Assembly (NCBI GenBank): GCA_949752735.1 | Contig: OX457037.1 | Location: 62,471,686-62,535,685, forward strand | DNA length: 64,000 nucleotides | Origin: Lumbricus terrestris | Lineage: Eukaryota > Annelida > Clitellata > Crassiclitellata > Lumbricidae | Direction of reading: 5' to 3' | Shown here: piece after piece, positions 53,534 through 64,000 of the stretch | Position numbering within the stretch: the first letter of the stretch is position 1 | How the letters are laid out: each line of letters opens with the position of its first letter | Position numbers and translations under genes: made by a program | Notes under the pieces: generated by a model | The model's database searches: none | What the model was told of the DNA's origin: nothing | What the model saw: the letters and a program-made list of their open reading frames with translations, nothing else

Positions 53534-54980
53534 GGTCACACGGGGTCGTTGAGTGTAGGCTACCCAGGGCATTAGGGCTACAATGTGGTCGTACGGCAAC
53601 AGGCGACTCATATCGATTTACAATCACATCAAAAGGCTAAGTGCTCACATAGACTAGGGCCCCACTAGGCCAACGGTTTTGTAATAAAACGCGACCGAAG
53701 ATCGGAACTTTATGTCATTTTGACGACCAAACGCCACCTACATTCAAACGCTTGTCGAAGATCAATAAATATTCAGACGACGCGATTTGTAATTGGTTCG
53801 ACTCCTGGGAACACGTGACTCCACCGCTGCCAATCGTTGGTCGTCAAGTGGTTTATCTCGTGACGTCAAACAGAGTGCGATAGCGTCCTGCAATGAATTC
53901 TACATGAATTCTAGTTTCGAATAATAATTCTTCTTCAATATCGCTGGCTGGAGGGACGTTTTATGGTGTTTTGCACGATTTACATGGAATCGTCAGCAGC
54001 ATGGTACTTCTAAGATGCTATGCGCACTATCAAATGCGATTGAGCGCTGAAATATCCTGAGCCACAGTTCACATTATAAACAATAATTATCATGTAGGCC
54101 CAGTGCCTGGTATCCTAGATTGTCCGTTGAGGTAATAGGCCTGTGAGTTAGATCCATGAATTAGACCTAGCCTATTAAATATATATATATATATATATAC
54201 CATGGTAGACTTATGAGATAGTCGTTTAGGACAGGTTGAGCTTATGATAGGGCCACGTGAAGTAAATCTTTCGAAACGTGCTGTTTGCCTTATCTTAGAT
54301 CAATTTTAGGCAGAAGAAAGCATCATTTGGGTTCTTGTGTTGTCGGATGACCACAGTAGGTTCCAGTCACATGATCATCGTTGACGTATGCCGGTGTCGC
54401 GTGACAGAGTCTTCCTCTGAAACCCCACCCCGGAGACTTTATTTCGAAACAGATTTCCTCTGGCGGGTCTCTTCCAGAATAAATTCGCCCGTGGGAGGAG
54501 ACTTGGGCGGAGACTTGCGGAAAATTTTCCATATTTTTTCCGGCCAAAATTTCTCAGACCTTTTTTTTAGTCATCCGTCCGAAATGTCGATGGAAAATCC
54601 TCAATTTCGCTGCCAATAAAGTTTATGACTTTTTTGTCTTCACCTTGTCTCGTCGTTTGTTGTTCACCGTGAGTTTCGTGAATTGTGTGCATATGACTGA
54701 TGACCTGACACTTACCGATTACAGATTGGGGGGGGACAAATTCATGGGCCATTCCCCCACCACATCCATTGAGGGGGACCGTACCCCGACCCCACAAGCC
54801 CATGAATTCGCCACATGGGGAGTATATTCTGAAATAAAGTCTCCAGTGGGGAGAGAATATTTCCTCCGTCCACGAAATAAAGTCTACCCAGTTCACCGTG
54901 AAAGACCGACAGTCGAGTAAAACTTATGGATGATCAGGTTAAGCCGTTAGTTCACGTTGCTGAATTATAGGCTACATGTA
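53534..54980. other. No gene; repeats only
   Basis: Holds a TA microsatellite (about 54180-54200) and, from about 54380 to 54905, GGGCGGAGACTT / AGTCATCCGTCCGAAATGTC DNA shared with the MITE at 62919-63255, including an internal inverted pairing of GAATTCATGGGC-type segments near 54740-54810. Confidence 0.55.
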
Positions 54981-56533
54981 CAGTAGAGTGGTCCACAAAA
55001 TTCATCTTGCAGATTTCATTTCTCCACAAGGCTTGTCTTGTTCCTTATCATGATTATAATAATCACAAAAAATTTCAATGAAAACAAATGAAGTTTAGAG
55101 GTCAACCCATTTGACACTTTTTATGTTATTTGGACAGAAGAAGATAACTTGTTCCGCAATGGTTAATGTATGAGTTGAGCGACGTTGAGCGCTATCTGGA
55201 GAAGATTCCATTTCTCAATTACTTCGACACTGGCCTGAGGGTAACCTTCTTGTATGTCGCTAGCCATTTTTGGGATTGTCAAGAGTTTTTCCTGGCAATT
55301 TCCAGTGAGAAGTAGGCCTATTATAATAGCTATGCGGTCCATATTTTCATTTTATCCGTCTCTGCTGCATGGGCAACATTTTGACTTCTCAGTGAGGTAA
55401 TAGCAGGCCTGCCAGTGTGCACTCTTGCTCTTCCATTGCAGCTGCTTCTTGTTTTTCTTTTATGATCTTCTAGAAAATAAGATTTCTGAAATTAATGTCA
55501 TAACCAGTCGCCAGTGTGGCAGCTCCATTTACAAACACAGCACAACGGTCTGGAAGGCCAACACGATACAAAGCACCAACAACCAAGCTAAAGAAGATGT
55601 TCTTGGATCTTTTTTGATAATGGGGCAGTTAGTAGCAGCTGTTTATGCAGCCATTGTAGAGTGTAGACAAATATGTACTCGTACGATGACAAGGTTGTCT
55701 GATACTCATCATTGCATTAAATCAAATAGTATTCTTCTTCTGAATCCTGACTAGATGCCAACGCAGAAAGTTCACCTACTGCTTAATTGATGCCTTTTGT
55801 CTTGCGTTCTTCATATCAATTTCCACCATTCTCCTGTCGTTGCCTTTTTTCTGCTCTCTTTTGCTGCTGTCTTTAGGTCTACTCCACTCATGTTACGGGA
55901 AAACACGTCTTCTTTTTGCATTCGAATGAATTCTCCTTCTTGCTGGATTTCTGTCATCACATTCTTTGAGACAATATCGAACAATTTCTGAAGATCTCTC
56001 TTGAACATGTCTTCTTCATCCTGTCACTTTCTCTTTATAGTGGTCTGTGAGTCTTCAGAGTTAAGTAGTTCTGATAAAGCTTTGACAGTTTCCTGACCCA
56101 CCAGTCAACCAGCTGTGTTGGTATTCTGGCAAGCACCCAAATACAAACATCTGCACCCCATCCCATTTTGTAACTTTCCGGAATGGGCCTCCCTTTAGTG
56201 ATATGATGAAACTGGAGCAGTTGCTGGGTATCCAGGCTGCGTGGTAATCTTGCATTATATGACCCAGAGACTGGTTTTCCCAATAGCCAGTGCTCTGGGT
56301 CGGATCTCAAATTAGACGAAGACATATTGGTCTAATTACAACGTTTAACATGACGAAAAGGCATTATTAGCACTCAAGTAAAATGTTCAGAATGGGTTGA
56401 CCTCTAAATGTTGCACAATCAGGCTGAAATTTTACAGGGAGACTATCTAACCCAAGTGGACAAAAATAAGCCTTGTGGAGAAAGAATTCTAAAAACTTAA
56501 TTTTTTGGCTATGGTTTGTGGACCAGTCTAATG
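54981..56533. mobile_element. Inverted-repeat DNA transposon, type 'GTGGTCC', 1,553 bp
   Basis: Left end CAGTAGAGTGGTCCACAAA and right end (inverted) CATTAGACTGGTCCACAAA, with a further inverted TTTCTCCACAAGGCTT at 55020-55036 and 56470-56487. TA borders both ends; the right border is the TA that opens the adjacent repeat X (TACAGGGTG). The interior has a minus-strand coding remnant. Terminus resembles the 1121-4580 element. Confidence 0.8.
55811..56325 (-). pseudogene. N-terminal fragments of a transposon protein
   Basis: Two minus-strand frames: 56325-56035 (SSNLRSDPEHWLLGKPVSGS ... VCIWVLARIPTQ, KLSKLYQNYLTLK) and, after a break, 56008-55811 (RDLQKLFDIVSKNVMTEIQQ). This RSDPEHW-WxxARIPT-KLFDI order matches the start of a repeated uncharacterised invertebrate family as I remember it, the same one whose middle may lie at 1526-2870. 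Confidence 0.5.
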
Positions 56534-56940
56534 TACAGGGTGCGCCAAAAAATGACCCCTCCAAGGTTTTTTGCCAATATTTTGACCAAATGTAAGAATT
56601 TCCAAATGAAATTTTACAGGCTTATAGACAATTCATATTTACACATAATGGCCAGATTTCATCAAAAATATTTCAAACGGAACAAAAGTTACATCACTTT
56701 TAGTGAGGTCACCCACCGTTTTTTAACGATTCAAAAACGAAGCGCAGCAAAATTTGTTTTTTTGCCAATATCTTGGCCAAAAGTAAAAATATCGAGATGA
56801 AATTTTACAGTCTTAAAGACAATTCATATCTGCATGGTGGCCAGATTTCATCAAAATATTTCAAACAGGACAAAAGTTATACCACTTTTAGTGAGGCCAC
56901 CCACCGTTTTTGACGATTCAAAAACGAAACACAACAATCA
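56534..56940 (+). repeat. Dispersed repeat X, two tandem units
   Basis: Starts TACAGGGTGCGCC; units of about 190 bp with TTTGCCAATAT, GGCCAGATTTCATCAAAA and CACTTTTAGTGAGG(T/C)CACCC. Same family as 29955-30650 and 14340-14540. Confidence 0.85.
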
Positions 56941-57249
56941 TCTGCAACTAAAATACTAATCGCCGCTGAAGTTACAATGGAGAAATGGCTTCGAGGCTAT
57001 TATTTTTCGGATCAAAAATTGATAACATACCAGGGATGAAAATCTTCAGAACAAAACAAGAAGCGGGATGATTTTTCTGATTTTTAAAGGCAATAAATGC
57101 GATGATTGATGCAAATCTGGTGTCCGGGGGGTAATCTGAAACCGGTTTCAAGTTACCGGGGGGTAATGTTTAGGAGGGGTAATTTGAAACATTTACACCG
57201 GTAACACTGGACAACAAATTTTTGCAAAAGTCATGTTACTGAAATGAAA

Positions 57250-58895
57250 TTAGTCAGTTCTTATCAATTTTTATGTGCTGAACACGAATATGACAGTGAA
57301 ATTGCTTAATTGGCTCTAGTTTTTTTGTAATCTCAAATGAAGTAATTTTATATCGCACAATGCATTCCAATAGTGATACACTTACGGTTAATATTTGTAA
57401 AAATCAGGTCATAGACTAGTTCTTAGATTTGTTTCCCTGTCTCTTGTACAGCTGTTCGGGAGCATCTCTGCGGAGTGTCCAGCAGTAGTCAGCCAACATT
57501 GTAGTGGACCATTTTCCCCCCTGGTACCTTTGCTCCATTGTTGCGATATCTTGATGAAAGCGTTCGCCATGTTCGTCACTAACCATACCACAGTTGTCAG
57601 GGAAGAAATCCAGATGGGAGTGAAGGAAATGCATCTTCAGCGACATATTGCAGCGAAATTTCTGGTACTGCTTGAGCATGTCCTCTACTAGTTCCTTGTA
57701 GTTTTCTGCCCTAACATTCCCCAGAAAGTCTGCAGACACTAGACGAAAAGCATTCCATGCTTGTTTCGCATCACCCTCCAACAAGTTGTTGAAGCGGTCA
57801 TCTTTGAAAAGTTATCTAATCTGAGGACCCACGAAAACCCTCAAATCACCGCACAGGTGCCATTTGTACCTGTTATAGTCAATGTAATGCAGTAGCTGTT
57901 TTAGGTTATCGTATGTCTCTTTCATGTGGACAGCATGCGCTAATGGAATAGATGGAAGACGGTTTCCATTGTGCAAAAGCACAGCCTTAAGACTCAGTGT
58001 CGAGAAGTCTACAAAGAGTCTCCATTCTTGTGGGTCATGAGTGATCTGTAAGGCATTCATGAGGTCGTCAATATTGGAACAGAATACCAGATTACCTTCC
58101 TTCATGAAGAAAGGTTCCAACTGCTGATGGTGCTTTCTATATGAAGTGATTGTGACATCTTCTTCTAGAAGATTCCATTGTTGGGGTCTTGATCCTAGAA
58201 ACTCTGCCTTGGTTTTGGATAAGTCCAAATCACGAACAAGGTCATTTAGTTCTCCCTGTGTTATTCTGTGTGGGGTTGATGATGCACCACAGTGAAAATC
58301 GGGATCACTGCACGCTGACGAACCAGGAGAAGAACATGTCGGCTCACCCTTGTCCTCATCAGATGAATCAACGAAAATATATTCTGCTGGAGGTTCTGGA
58401 ATAGGAAGTCCATCACCATGTGGAACTGGTCTCAATGCAGACGGAATGTTTGGGTATACTATTGTCGACTTCTTTTGCTTCGTTATTCCACCGGAAAGAG
58501 GAGGAACCAAGCAGAGGTAACAGTCGTCTAAGTGACTTTGCTCTTTCATCTTTGCTCTCTCCACACCATGGGAACTGCAAACGGCACTGATGGTCTTTTG
58601 GCATTCAACCACTGTGAAAGCTGTGTTGTACGTCTTACGTCAGCAGCCGACTGGCTGTACTTTTACATTGCATCAGAAAATGACGTAATAAAAAAAATCA
58701 ACTGTGCATGATGTGTCCATGATGGGATTATGCAATGAACTGGAATATTACATCATTCTAAACTTATTTAGGATATTGTCGCATTTCTACTGCATAAATT
58801 TACATGGTGAAGCATAAGAAATGAACTATATGAAATATTTTCAAAACGAGAGCCAATAAAAACTTTTTATGGTTATATTCGTGTTCAGCACACCA
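57250..58895 (-). mobile_element. Candidate mobile element around an uncharacterised gene
   Basis: TGTGCTGAACACGAATATGA at about 57272 recurs inverted at about 58872-58893 (reverse complement TGTGCTGAACACGAATATAA), and a TTGGCTCT-GTTTT block follows inward on both sides. These inverted repeats enclose the open frames 58612-57416. Confidence 0.55.
57416..58612 (-). pseudogene. Repeated uncharacterised protein family, internally deleted, one stop
   Basis: Minus-strand frame from 58612 encodes an acidic proline/serine linker (FVDSSDEDKGEPTCSS), then RITQGELNDLVRDLDLSKTK, RPQQWNLLEEDVTITSYRKH and HNGNRLPSIPLAHAVHMKET. At about 57835 WHLCGDL passes abruptly to VFVGPQIR, where I expect roughly 100 more residues including Cys pairs. 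A TAA at 57812 is the only stop; the same frame continues to 57416 with LFKDD, HFLHSHLDFFPDNCGMVSDE and HGERFHQDI. Histidine and acidic residues are conserved but I know no function. A TTTCACAG acceptor precedes 58612, so an upstream exon is possible. Confidence 0.7.
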
Positions 58896-58942
58896 AGATG
58901 CTACACATTAGGGCCTTTTCCAGTCAGTAACGATTTCTATGT

Positions 58943-59199
58943 TGACCAGTGTAAGCGAGAGCGGCATACATTTGTTGGTTGCATCGGACTGCGGTTCAAG
59001 CCCCGGGCTGGGAGTTGACATTCGGGCTAGCACGTGTGGGACGCAGGGGCGTAAGCTCCTGCGGATCAACCTTGGGCAAGTTGCTTACGGTACCCATCAT
59101 TGTCTGTGGGGAAGGCAACGGGAAACTACCTCACTCATCTCATCCCCAGGGGCGTAAAGCCAATGAACCTGCCTTCGGGCAGAGAACCATCATCATCAA
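58943..59199 (+). mobile_element. tRNA-derived SINE with (CAT)n tail
   Basis: GTAAGCGAGAGCGGCATAC, GCGGTTCAAGCCCCGGGCTG, CTTGGGCAAGTTGCTTACGG and CCTGCCTTCGGGCAGAG, ending CATCATCATC. Close relative of 30047-30327. Confidence 0.9.
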
Positions 59200-59343
59200 T
59201 TATACATCAAAAGGTAGGCTAAATGTAGACATAATTATGTGGATGCAAGTGTTATATAGACTATTTAGATAAAAGTAAAAACAAGTGTTGATGTGAGTAG
59301 CAGCTATGAGCGTGGATGTGGGTAGATTGATATGACTGTTTTC

Positions 59344-59345
<2 letters not shown>

Positions 59346-59381
<36 letters not shown>
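59346..59381. repeat. (TA)n microsatellite
   Basis: About 18 TA dinucleotides. Confidence 0.95.
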
Positions 59382-59383
<2 letters not shown>

Positions 59384-59725
59384 TGATATATATCTTGATA
59401 TTAGTAGCTCCTTATTTTCACAGTAGACCTACACTGTCATTTTTTCATTTTCCTGGGTCTCGAATTGTAACGTTCACTCTGAATAAACGCTTCATCATTG
59501 ACTATAAATTCAATTGCTAAGTCGAAAAATTTTCAACTTTTAAATGAATGATTACTTTGACAATCTGCGAAAATTCTTATGACAAAGGCCTAGCTAAAAA
59601 AATCATACTGCGCATTTACCGATTAAAATCTCGATAATCAGAAGTGATTATGCGTGCATTATAATAAATAATTATTTGCGATTTATAGCTTTTTGCATAT
59701 CTGTGATCATCTAGAATACGCACGC

Positions 59726-59780
59726 GGGGGGGCGGGGAGGGGGTGGGGGGGGGGAGGGGGGTGGGGGGGTGGGGGGGGGT
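59726..59780 (+). repeat. Poly-G tract in the gene D promoter region
   Basis: About 55 bases almost wholly G, broken by single A, C or T. It lies some 240 bp before the gene D ATG. The homologous site before gene C (about 42530) is only GCAGGGGGTGACGCC, so the run expanded after C and D diverged. Four or more G-runs could form a quadruplex. Confidence 0.9.
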
Positions 59781-59915
59781 GACGCCAAGCAATTGCAAAA
59801 CATCCAATAATTGAATCGTTTCTTAAGAAGTGTTGAGATACGAAGACCATAATTTATCAAAAATAATCAGTCACTTAGTGCATCGCATTACAATATCACC
59901 GTTCTTCGCTTGTCT

Positions 59916-59923
59916 TATTTAAG
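59916..59923 (+). promoter_or_regulatory. TATA-like box upstream of Ly6 gene D
   Basis: TATTTAAG, about 100 bp before the ATG, aligned with the box of gene C. Confidence 0.5.
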
Positions 59924-60019
59924 AACCCAAATGCGACTGGAAAGCTGTGTGTGTTTCGGAACGATCCGCAGTTCATTCTGCCAAGAACAGCTCCCTGTTC
60001 TCATCCGTTATTGGCAACG

Positions 60020-63000
60020 ATGCTCTGCTTTCACCAGCGCTTACTTAGCTTGTTTCTAGTGTTCCGGTTGTCTGAAGGTAAGCAACACTTCCTCCACTGG
60101 CAAAGATTCTCTAGGCAGCGGGAGTGGCTGTACTCAGAACTTTTGAGATGAGTACACGCTGCCGCCGGAAAAAATCGACTTCTTTGGGGAAAAAATTTCT
60201 GACGATCCTTTTTTTAGGCATCGGCCGAAATTTCATGGAAAATTTTTATTCCCATCCGTCAAAATTTCTGACGACCTTTTCCCTTTTTTTAGCCGTCGAA
60301 CTTTTTTGCCGCGATATATTTTCGCATGCACGGGAAACCTTTAAAACCGCGTAAAACGCTCTACTTTCATGCTTTTTCCCTACGTAATTCACGATTTTTG
60401 CCTCCGCGTACCCACTTGGTTTTACTGGGGTGGCCCGCGTGTACCCTCGCTTTTTGAGGTGAGTATACGGCGTTATACGCTGTCATTTTTCCCCCGGAGG
60501 TGAGTATACGCCGTATGCCCGCGTATAGCCTACCCTTGAGGGTACAGTCCTGAGCGGGACAGTTCGTCAACTTCTGCTATGAATCAAATCGAGTTCATAA
60601 TTATTTTTAAGAAGTAGTTCTTTGGGCATCAGTCGATGTTTTCATGAAGATGACACGAAGTTGAAGCCATGATCCGTTGGAGAATCCAGGTTGAGCTCAG
60701 ATTAGTTAGCGAAACCATTTTGTAAAGTGATGGAGGATAGGTGGCCTAAATCGAGGGAGACCCTAGGGGAATTTTTATAAATTTTAGGGTAAACCTAGGC
60801 CTACACCAATTTTTTGCGCTGACCATGTAGACCGAGCAGACAAAATTCTTCTATCATTAGCATCTTCGCGGTTTTGTGAATTTAGATTTTCAGTTTTAAC
60901 TGAAATAAAATGTAGAAAGAGGCAGAAACTTCTCCGAATCGACGATGAAATACGATAGGGGCTATTATGCTTGTCGTCTCAGGGCCTCGTATCAATTTGA
61001 TTTGTTCTCGAACGCAGGCGCAGCCGTCACCCTATTGGTCATTAATGATCATTAAATTCTTCAAATGATTAAAAGTTAAAACTATCAAGTTATGCTATAA
61101 AATATGATAATTTTATTATTATAATTATTCGATAGACTAGGTCACTAGTCAATAGGAATCTTTTTCGACCTGGCAAAGGCCTTCGACACCGTCAATCATA
61201 ATATTCTACTACAAAAATTAAGCATTTATGGGATCCGGGGTACCCAGTTAAGTTGGTTCTCTAGTTATTTTACTGCCCGATCTCAATTGGTCTCATGCAA
61301 TGGCACTTTATCTAATCTACGGGAAATTAACTTTGGAGTCCCCCAAGGATCTATTCTCGGTCCCTTATTGTTTCTAATCTACGTCAATGATCTTCCAAAT
61401 GCATCCCCTCTGTTGTACTTTATACTCTTTGCTGATGACACTAATGTATTCTACTCTAACTCATCGCTTGATGCTCTAATTCTCGACGTTAACTCTGAAT
61501 TGATAAACATAGCTGAATGGTTCCATGTAAATAAACTGTCCTTAAATCTTGACAAAACCAATTACATAATCTTTAAATCTCATAGAAAGAATTGTCCAAC
61601 AGGAAATCTGAGGGTATGCATTGAAGGGGTCCCGCTCACTCAGGTTATATCTACTAAATTCTTAGGAGTGTATATTGATCAACACCTAACCTGGAAAGAC
61701 CACATAAAAATTGTATCTAATAAAATCGCTAAAAACCTTGGAATATTATCCCGTACCTCCCAGCTTGTACCTCCTCATATTCGTCTCACATTATATTATT
61801 CACTCATTTACCCTTACCTCACATACTGCAATATAATTTGGGCCTCTACCTATAAATCTAGTATACTGAATTTACTCAAACTCCAAAAGCGAGCAATTCG
61901 ATATATAGGATACTTGCCCTATGGGACTTCGACCAAATCTAAATTCCGGGAATTTAACCTTCTCAATGTTTATCAAATTAGGCATGTGCAGATAGGCGAG
62001 TTCATGTTTAAATATTTTCATGGTTTATTACCCTCTGTGTTTAATAATTTTTTCCTCTCTACTACTGAGGTACATTCATATCATACCAGACAGGCCAACT
62101 CTTACCATCTGCCTTACGCCCACACCAATATCCGTCGCTTCTCTGTTAAATACAATGGGGCTCAAACATGGAATGAAATTCCTCTTTCCATCAGACTACA
62201 ACCTAGTCTTAGTCTCTTTAAGCTAAGACTGAGAGCCCTGATACTCGATAAAAGCCAATAGATTATCTTAACACACCTTGGGTATTCATTGCTGCTAGCC
62301 ACTTAGTCGTTAAATAGTTTAACTATTAAATTACCTTCCTTCATTCTTTTTGAATTAATTTGGTAATGACCTAGGTTATATCCAATTTCAACCTATTGAG
62401 CAATATCCCGACCATTCAGTAAATTTTCTGCCTAAAATTTTTTCTTCTAGGCGCTATGACCTTCGAATGTGTAAACGTGCTATTAGTTAAGGTGTTTAAT
62501 GTTTAGTTAAGGTTTTTCAGAACATTTGCTTTTTTAATGTTGTTTATATTGAGACCACTTTATGGCAACCTAATGGCCTTCCTCATCATGGTATTTCCGC
62601 CCAGGGGGCCCACCTAGCGGGGTTGCAAGACCCCTTCCGAGTCCTCTGTGCAACCAATTGTAAACTATCAGCATCATTATTTAAGCACTGTTTTATTTTA
62701 TTGTGTTAACTTTGTTTATATGATGTTGCATCTGATTTATTTTAAATTTGCTTTGCTTTGGTTGCCAAATAAAAATTGATTGAATTGATTGAGTCTAGTC
62801 TAATGGCTAGGCTGACTAGACTAGAGTGACTAGAGTAGACTGACTAGAGTCACTAGACTCACTAAACTATTATTAGACAATTAGAATATTAAAATTAGAA
62901 TATTACTATAGGCTATGACATGGGCGGAGACTTGGGCGGAGACTTGGGGGGAAGGGACGAAAACGACCGGCCGAAGATTTTGGGCGGACAAATGGCTGAG

Positions 63001-63662
63001 TCGACGACGAAATTTTCCATTTTTGCCGGCCAAAAAAGTTGACGACCTTTTTTTAGTCATCCGTCCGAAAATGTCGACGAAAACCCAATAGATCTATTAT
63101 CTGCCCCAAAAAAGTTGATGACTTTTTTTAGTCATCACTTCTAACGTGACATGTCCTAACGCCTAACAATTGGGGGGGACAAATGCATGGGCCGGTCCCC
63201 TACCACACTAATTGAAGGGGACCGTCCCCCTGCCCCCTCAAAGTCTCCGCCCATGTTAGATGATAGTTAGAAATAAAAAGTAATTAATGGTAAGTGTGCC
63301 GCAAATTTTTTCACTCTTTCTTAGTGTGCCGCAAGTCAAAAAAGATTGGAAATCACTGCATTAGAGTTTGAAGATACAATTCAGGTCAGTATAGCCTGTA
63401 GTGTGATAAATTATGTCTATATGTTCACCTATCGCCATTCCTATGTACCAACATTTATTAACTGAAGCCCAAGGGCTGCAATTATGCAATAAAGCACTGG
63501 CCTGTCTGTATTAAATATTTTAAGGTCTCATGTGCTGGAAATGCGCAAGTAATGTGGATGGACCCGGTTGCTTTGATCGTGCAAATGAATTCGCGCGGGA
63601 GAAATGCCAGGATGCGAGATATCAACTCTGCGGAATGGTCGTAGAATATGAAACACCAGACG
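60020..63662 (+). CDS. Ly6 gene D: secreted three-finger protein, first two exons
   Basis: Exon 1 60020-60077 (58 nt) encodes MLCFHQRLLSLFLVFRLSEG, close to gene C's signal peptide. Exon 2 63525-63662 (138 nt, phase 1 in and out) encodes GLMCWKCASNVDGPGCFDRA, EKCQDARYQLCGMVVEYETP. The exon 2 donor is G|GTACAA. Exon 3 with RGC, GCQ and the final CN should lie beyond the window. Intron 1 is 3,447 bp (420 in gene C), enlarged by a LINE (61152-62790), a MITE and other repeats. An Arg inside the hydrophobic signal core (FRLSEG, Ala in gene C) may weaken it. Confidence 0.82.
60120..60560. repeat. Repeat DNA in gene D intron 1
   Basis: GAGTACACGCTGCCGCCGGA at 60150 and inverted or varied GAGTATACG(C/G)CGT-type phrases at 60460-60540 suggest ends of a mobile element; the middle repeats AAATTTCTGACGA(T/C)CCTTTT. 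Confidence 0.5.
61152..62790 (+). mobile_element. 5'-truncated CR1/jockey-like LINE with long intact RT frame
   Basis: Open from 61152 to 62261 (369 codons, no stop): [79 protein letters not shown]. The endonuclease and RT start are missing. A 3' UTR of about 530 bp ends in ATTGATTGAATTGATTG (about 62770-62790). It shares the DNA of the fragment at 1-300. Confidence 0.93.
62919..63255. mobile_element. MITE with CATGGGCGGAGACTT ends
   Basis: CATGGGCGGAGACTT / AAGTCTCCGCCCATG, 337 bp. Internal phrases TTTAGTCATCCGTCCGAAAA occur also near 54560. The target duplication is not clear. Confidence 0.8.
63265..63365. repeat. hAT-like terminal scrap
   Basis: Two GTGTGCCGCAA motifs and AAGATTGGAAATCACTGCA resemble the right end of TTGAGAACCCCTG-type hAT elements such as 36280-37554. 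Confidence 0.5.
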
Positions 63663-63730
63663 GTACAAAAACCAACACTTCTTCATTCTATTTATTACAG
63701 CAGGCATTTGCCACATGAACAGAGAACGCT

Positions 63731-63795
63731 TGGACACAGGGCGACCTAGAGCGATAGACAAATTAAAGAAGCGCTATATAAATACAAACTTATCT
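63731..63795 (+). repeat. LINE/SINE 3' tail
   Basis: AAGCGCTATATAAATACAAA is the conserved 3' end phrase seen in the LINE at 38042-39222 and near 47057. Confidence 0.55.
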
Positions 63796-63935
63796 GCGTG
63801 AGCTTTGCCGCTACATTTCCACTTGCACACAATGCACGTGTCTGCCGTGCACTGTGGCAGCGCACACTGCGCTCCTCTTACTACGGTGACTTAATGGTTT
63901 CTTTCGCCCGCTCTGCGACTATGCAGAGCCGGAAT

Positions 63936-64000
63936 CATGGGCGGAGTTTGGTTTTCGTTCTTGAAGGGGGGGGCTGGAAAAATTTGGTCCAGAACGAAGA
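63936..64000 (+). mobile_element. MITE with CATGGGCGGAGTTT end, cut by window
   Basis: Starts CATGGGCGGAGTTTGGTTTT, the same terminus as the inverted right end at 52906-52919, and runs off the window. Confidence 0.7.

Overview
This is animal nuclear DNA: genes are split by GT-AG introns, intergenic DNA is crowded with SINEs, LINEs, hAT, mariner and P-type transposons, and there are no operons. The very frequent TAGGCCTA-type words, CR1/RTE-like LINEs and tRNA-derived SINEs suggest a marine invertebrate, perhaps an echinoderm; that last step is a guess from texture, not a proof.

Left third (1-24.2 kb, + strand): a dead LINE, an inverted-repeat DNA transposon with a decayed transposase, a C-rich satellite and a MITE lie upstream of the 3' half of an ABCA-family lipid-type ABC transporter. 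Seven coding exons (7604-7853, 15196-16092, 18126-18250, 18927-19166, 20475-21171, 21704-21874, 23635-24073) join in phase and encode the end of the first half, the second membrane domain and the complete second nucleotide-binding domain. Its first visible intron holds a complete P-element-like transposon (8042-12304) with an 8-bp target duplication and an internally deleted transposase. The donor of the 18126-18250 exon has been amplified into eight tandem 35-bp copies.

Middle and right (27.8-63.7 kb, + strand): four tandem genes for small secreted Ly6/uPAR (three-finger) proteins, here called A (27852-29284), B (34566-40591), C (42998-44848) and D (60020 to beyond 63662). All start with a 58-nt signal-peptide exon ending in phase 1. 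A and B are a recent duplicate pair, C and D another. Differences in gene length are mostly transposon insertions in introns. A fifth 58-nt phase-1 signal exon lies on the minus strand (52585-52642) and splices in silico, in frame, into a 5'-truncated RTE-like retrotransposon (to about 49978).

The rest is mobile DNA. At least eight hAT-like insertions have intact or near-intact 8-bp target duplications, some nested (hAT in SINE, LINE in hAT). Two inverted-repeat element types carry proteins of families I recognise only as repeated, uncharacterised invertebrate genes. The strongest points are the Ly6 array with its orphan inverted signal exon, the splice-donor array in the ABC gene, the KP-like deleted P element, and the catalogue of clean hAT insertions.
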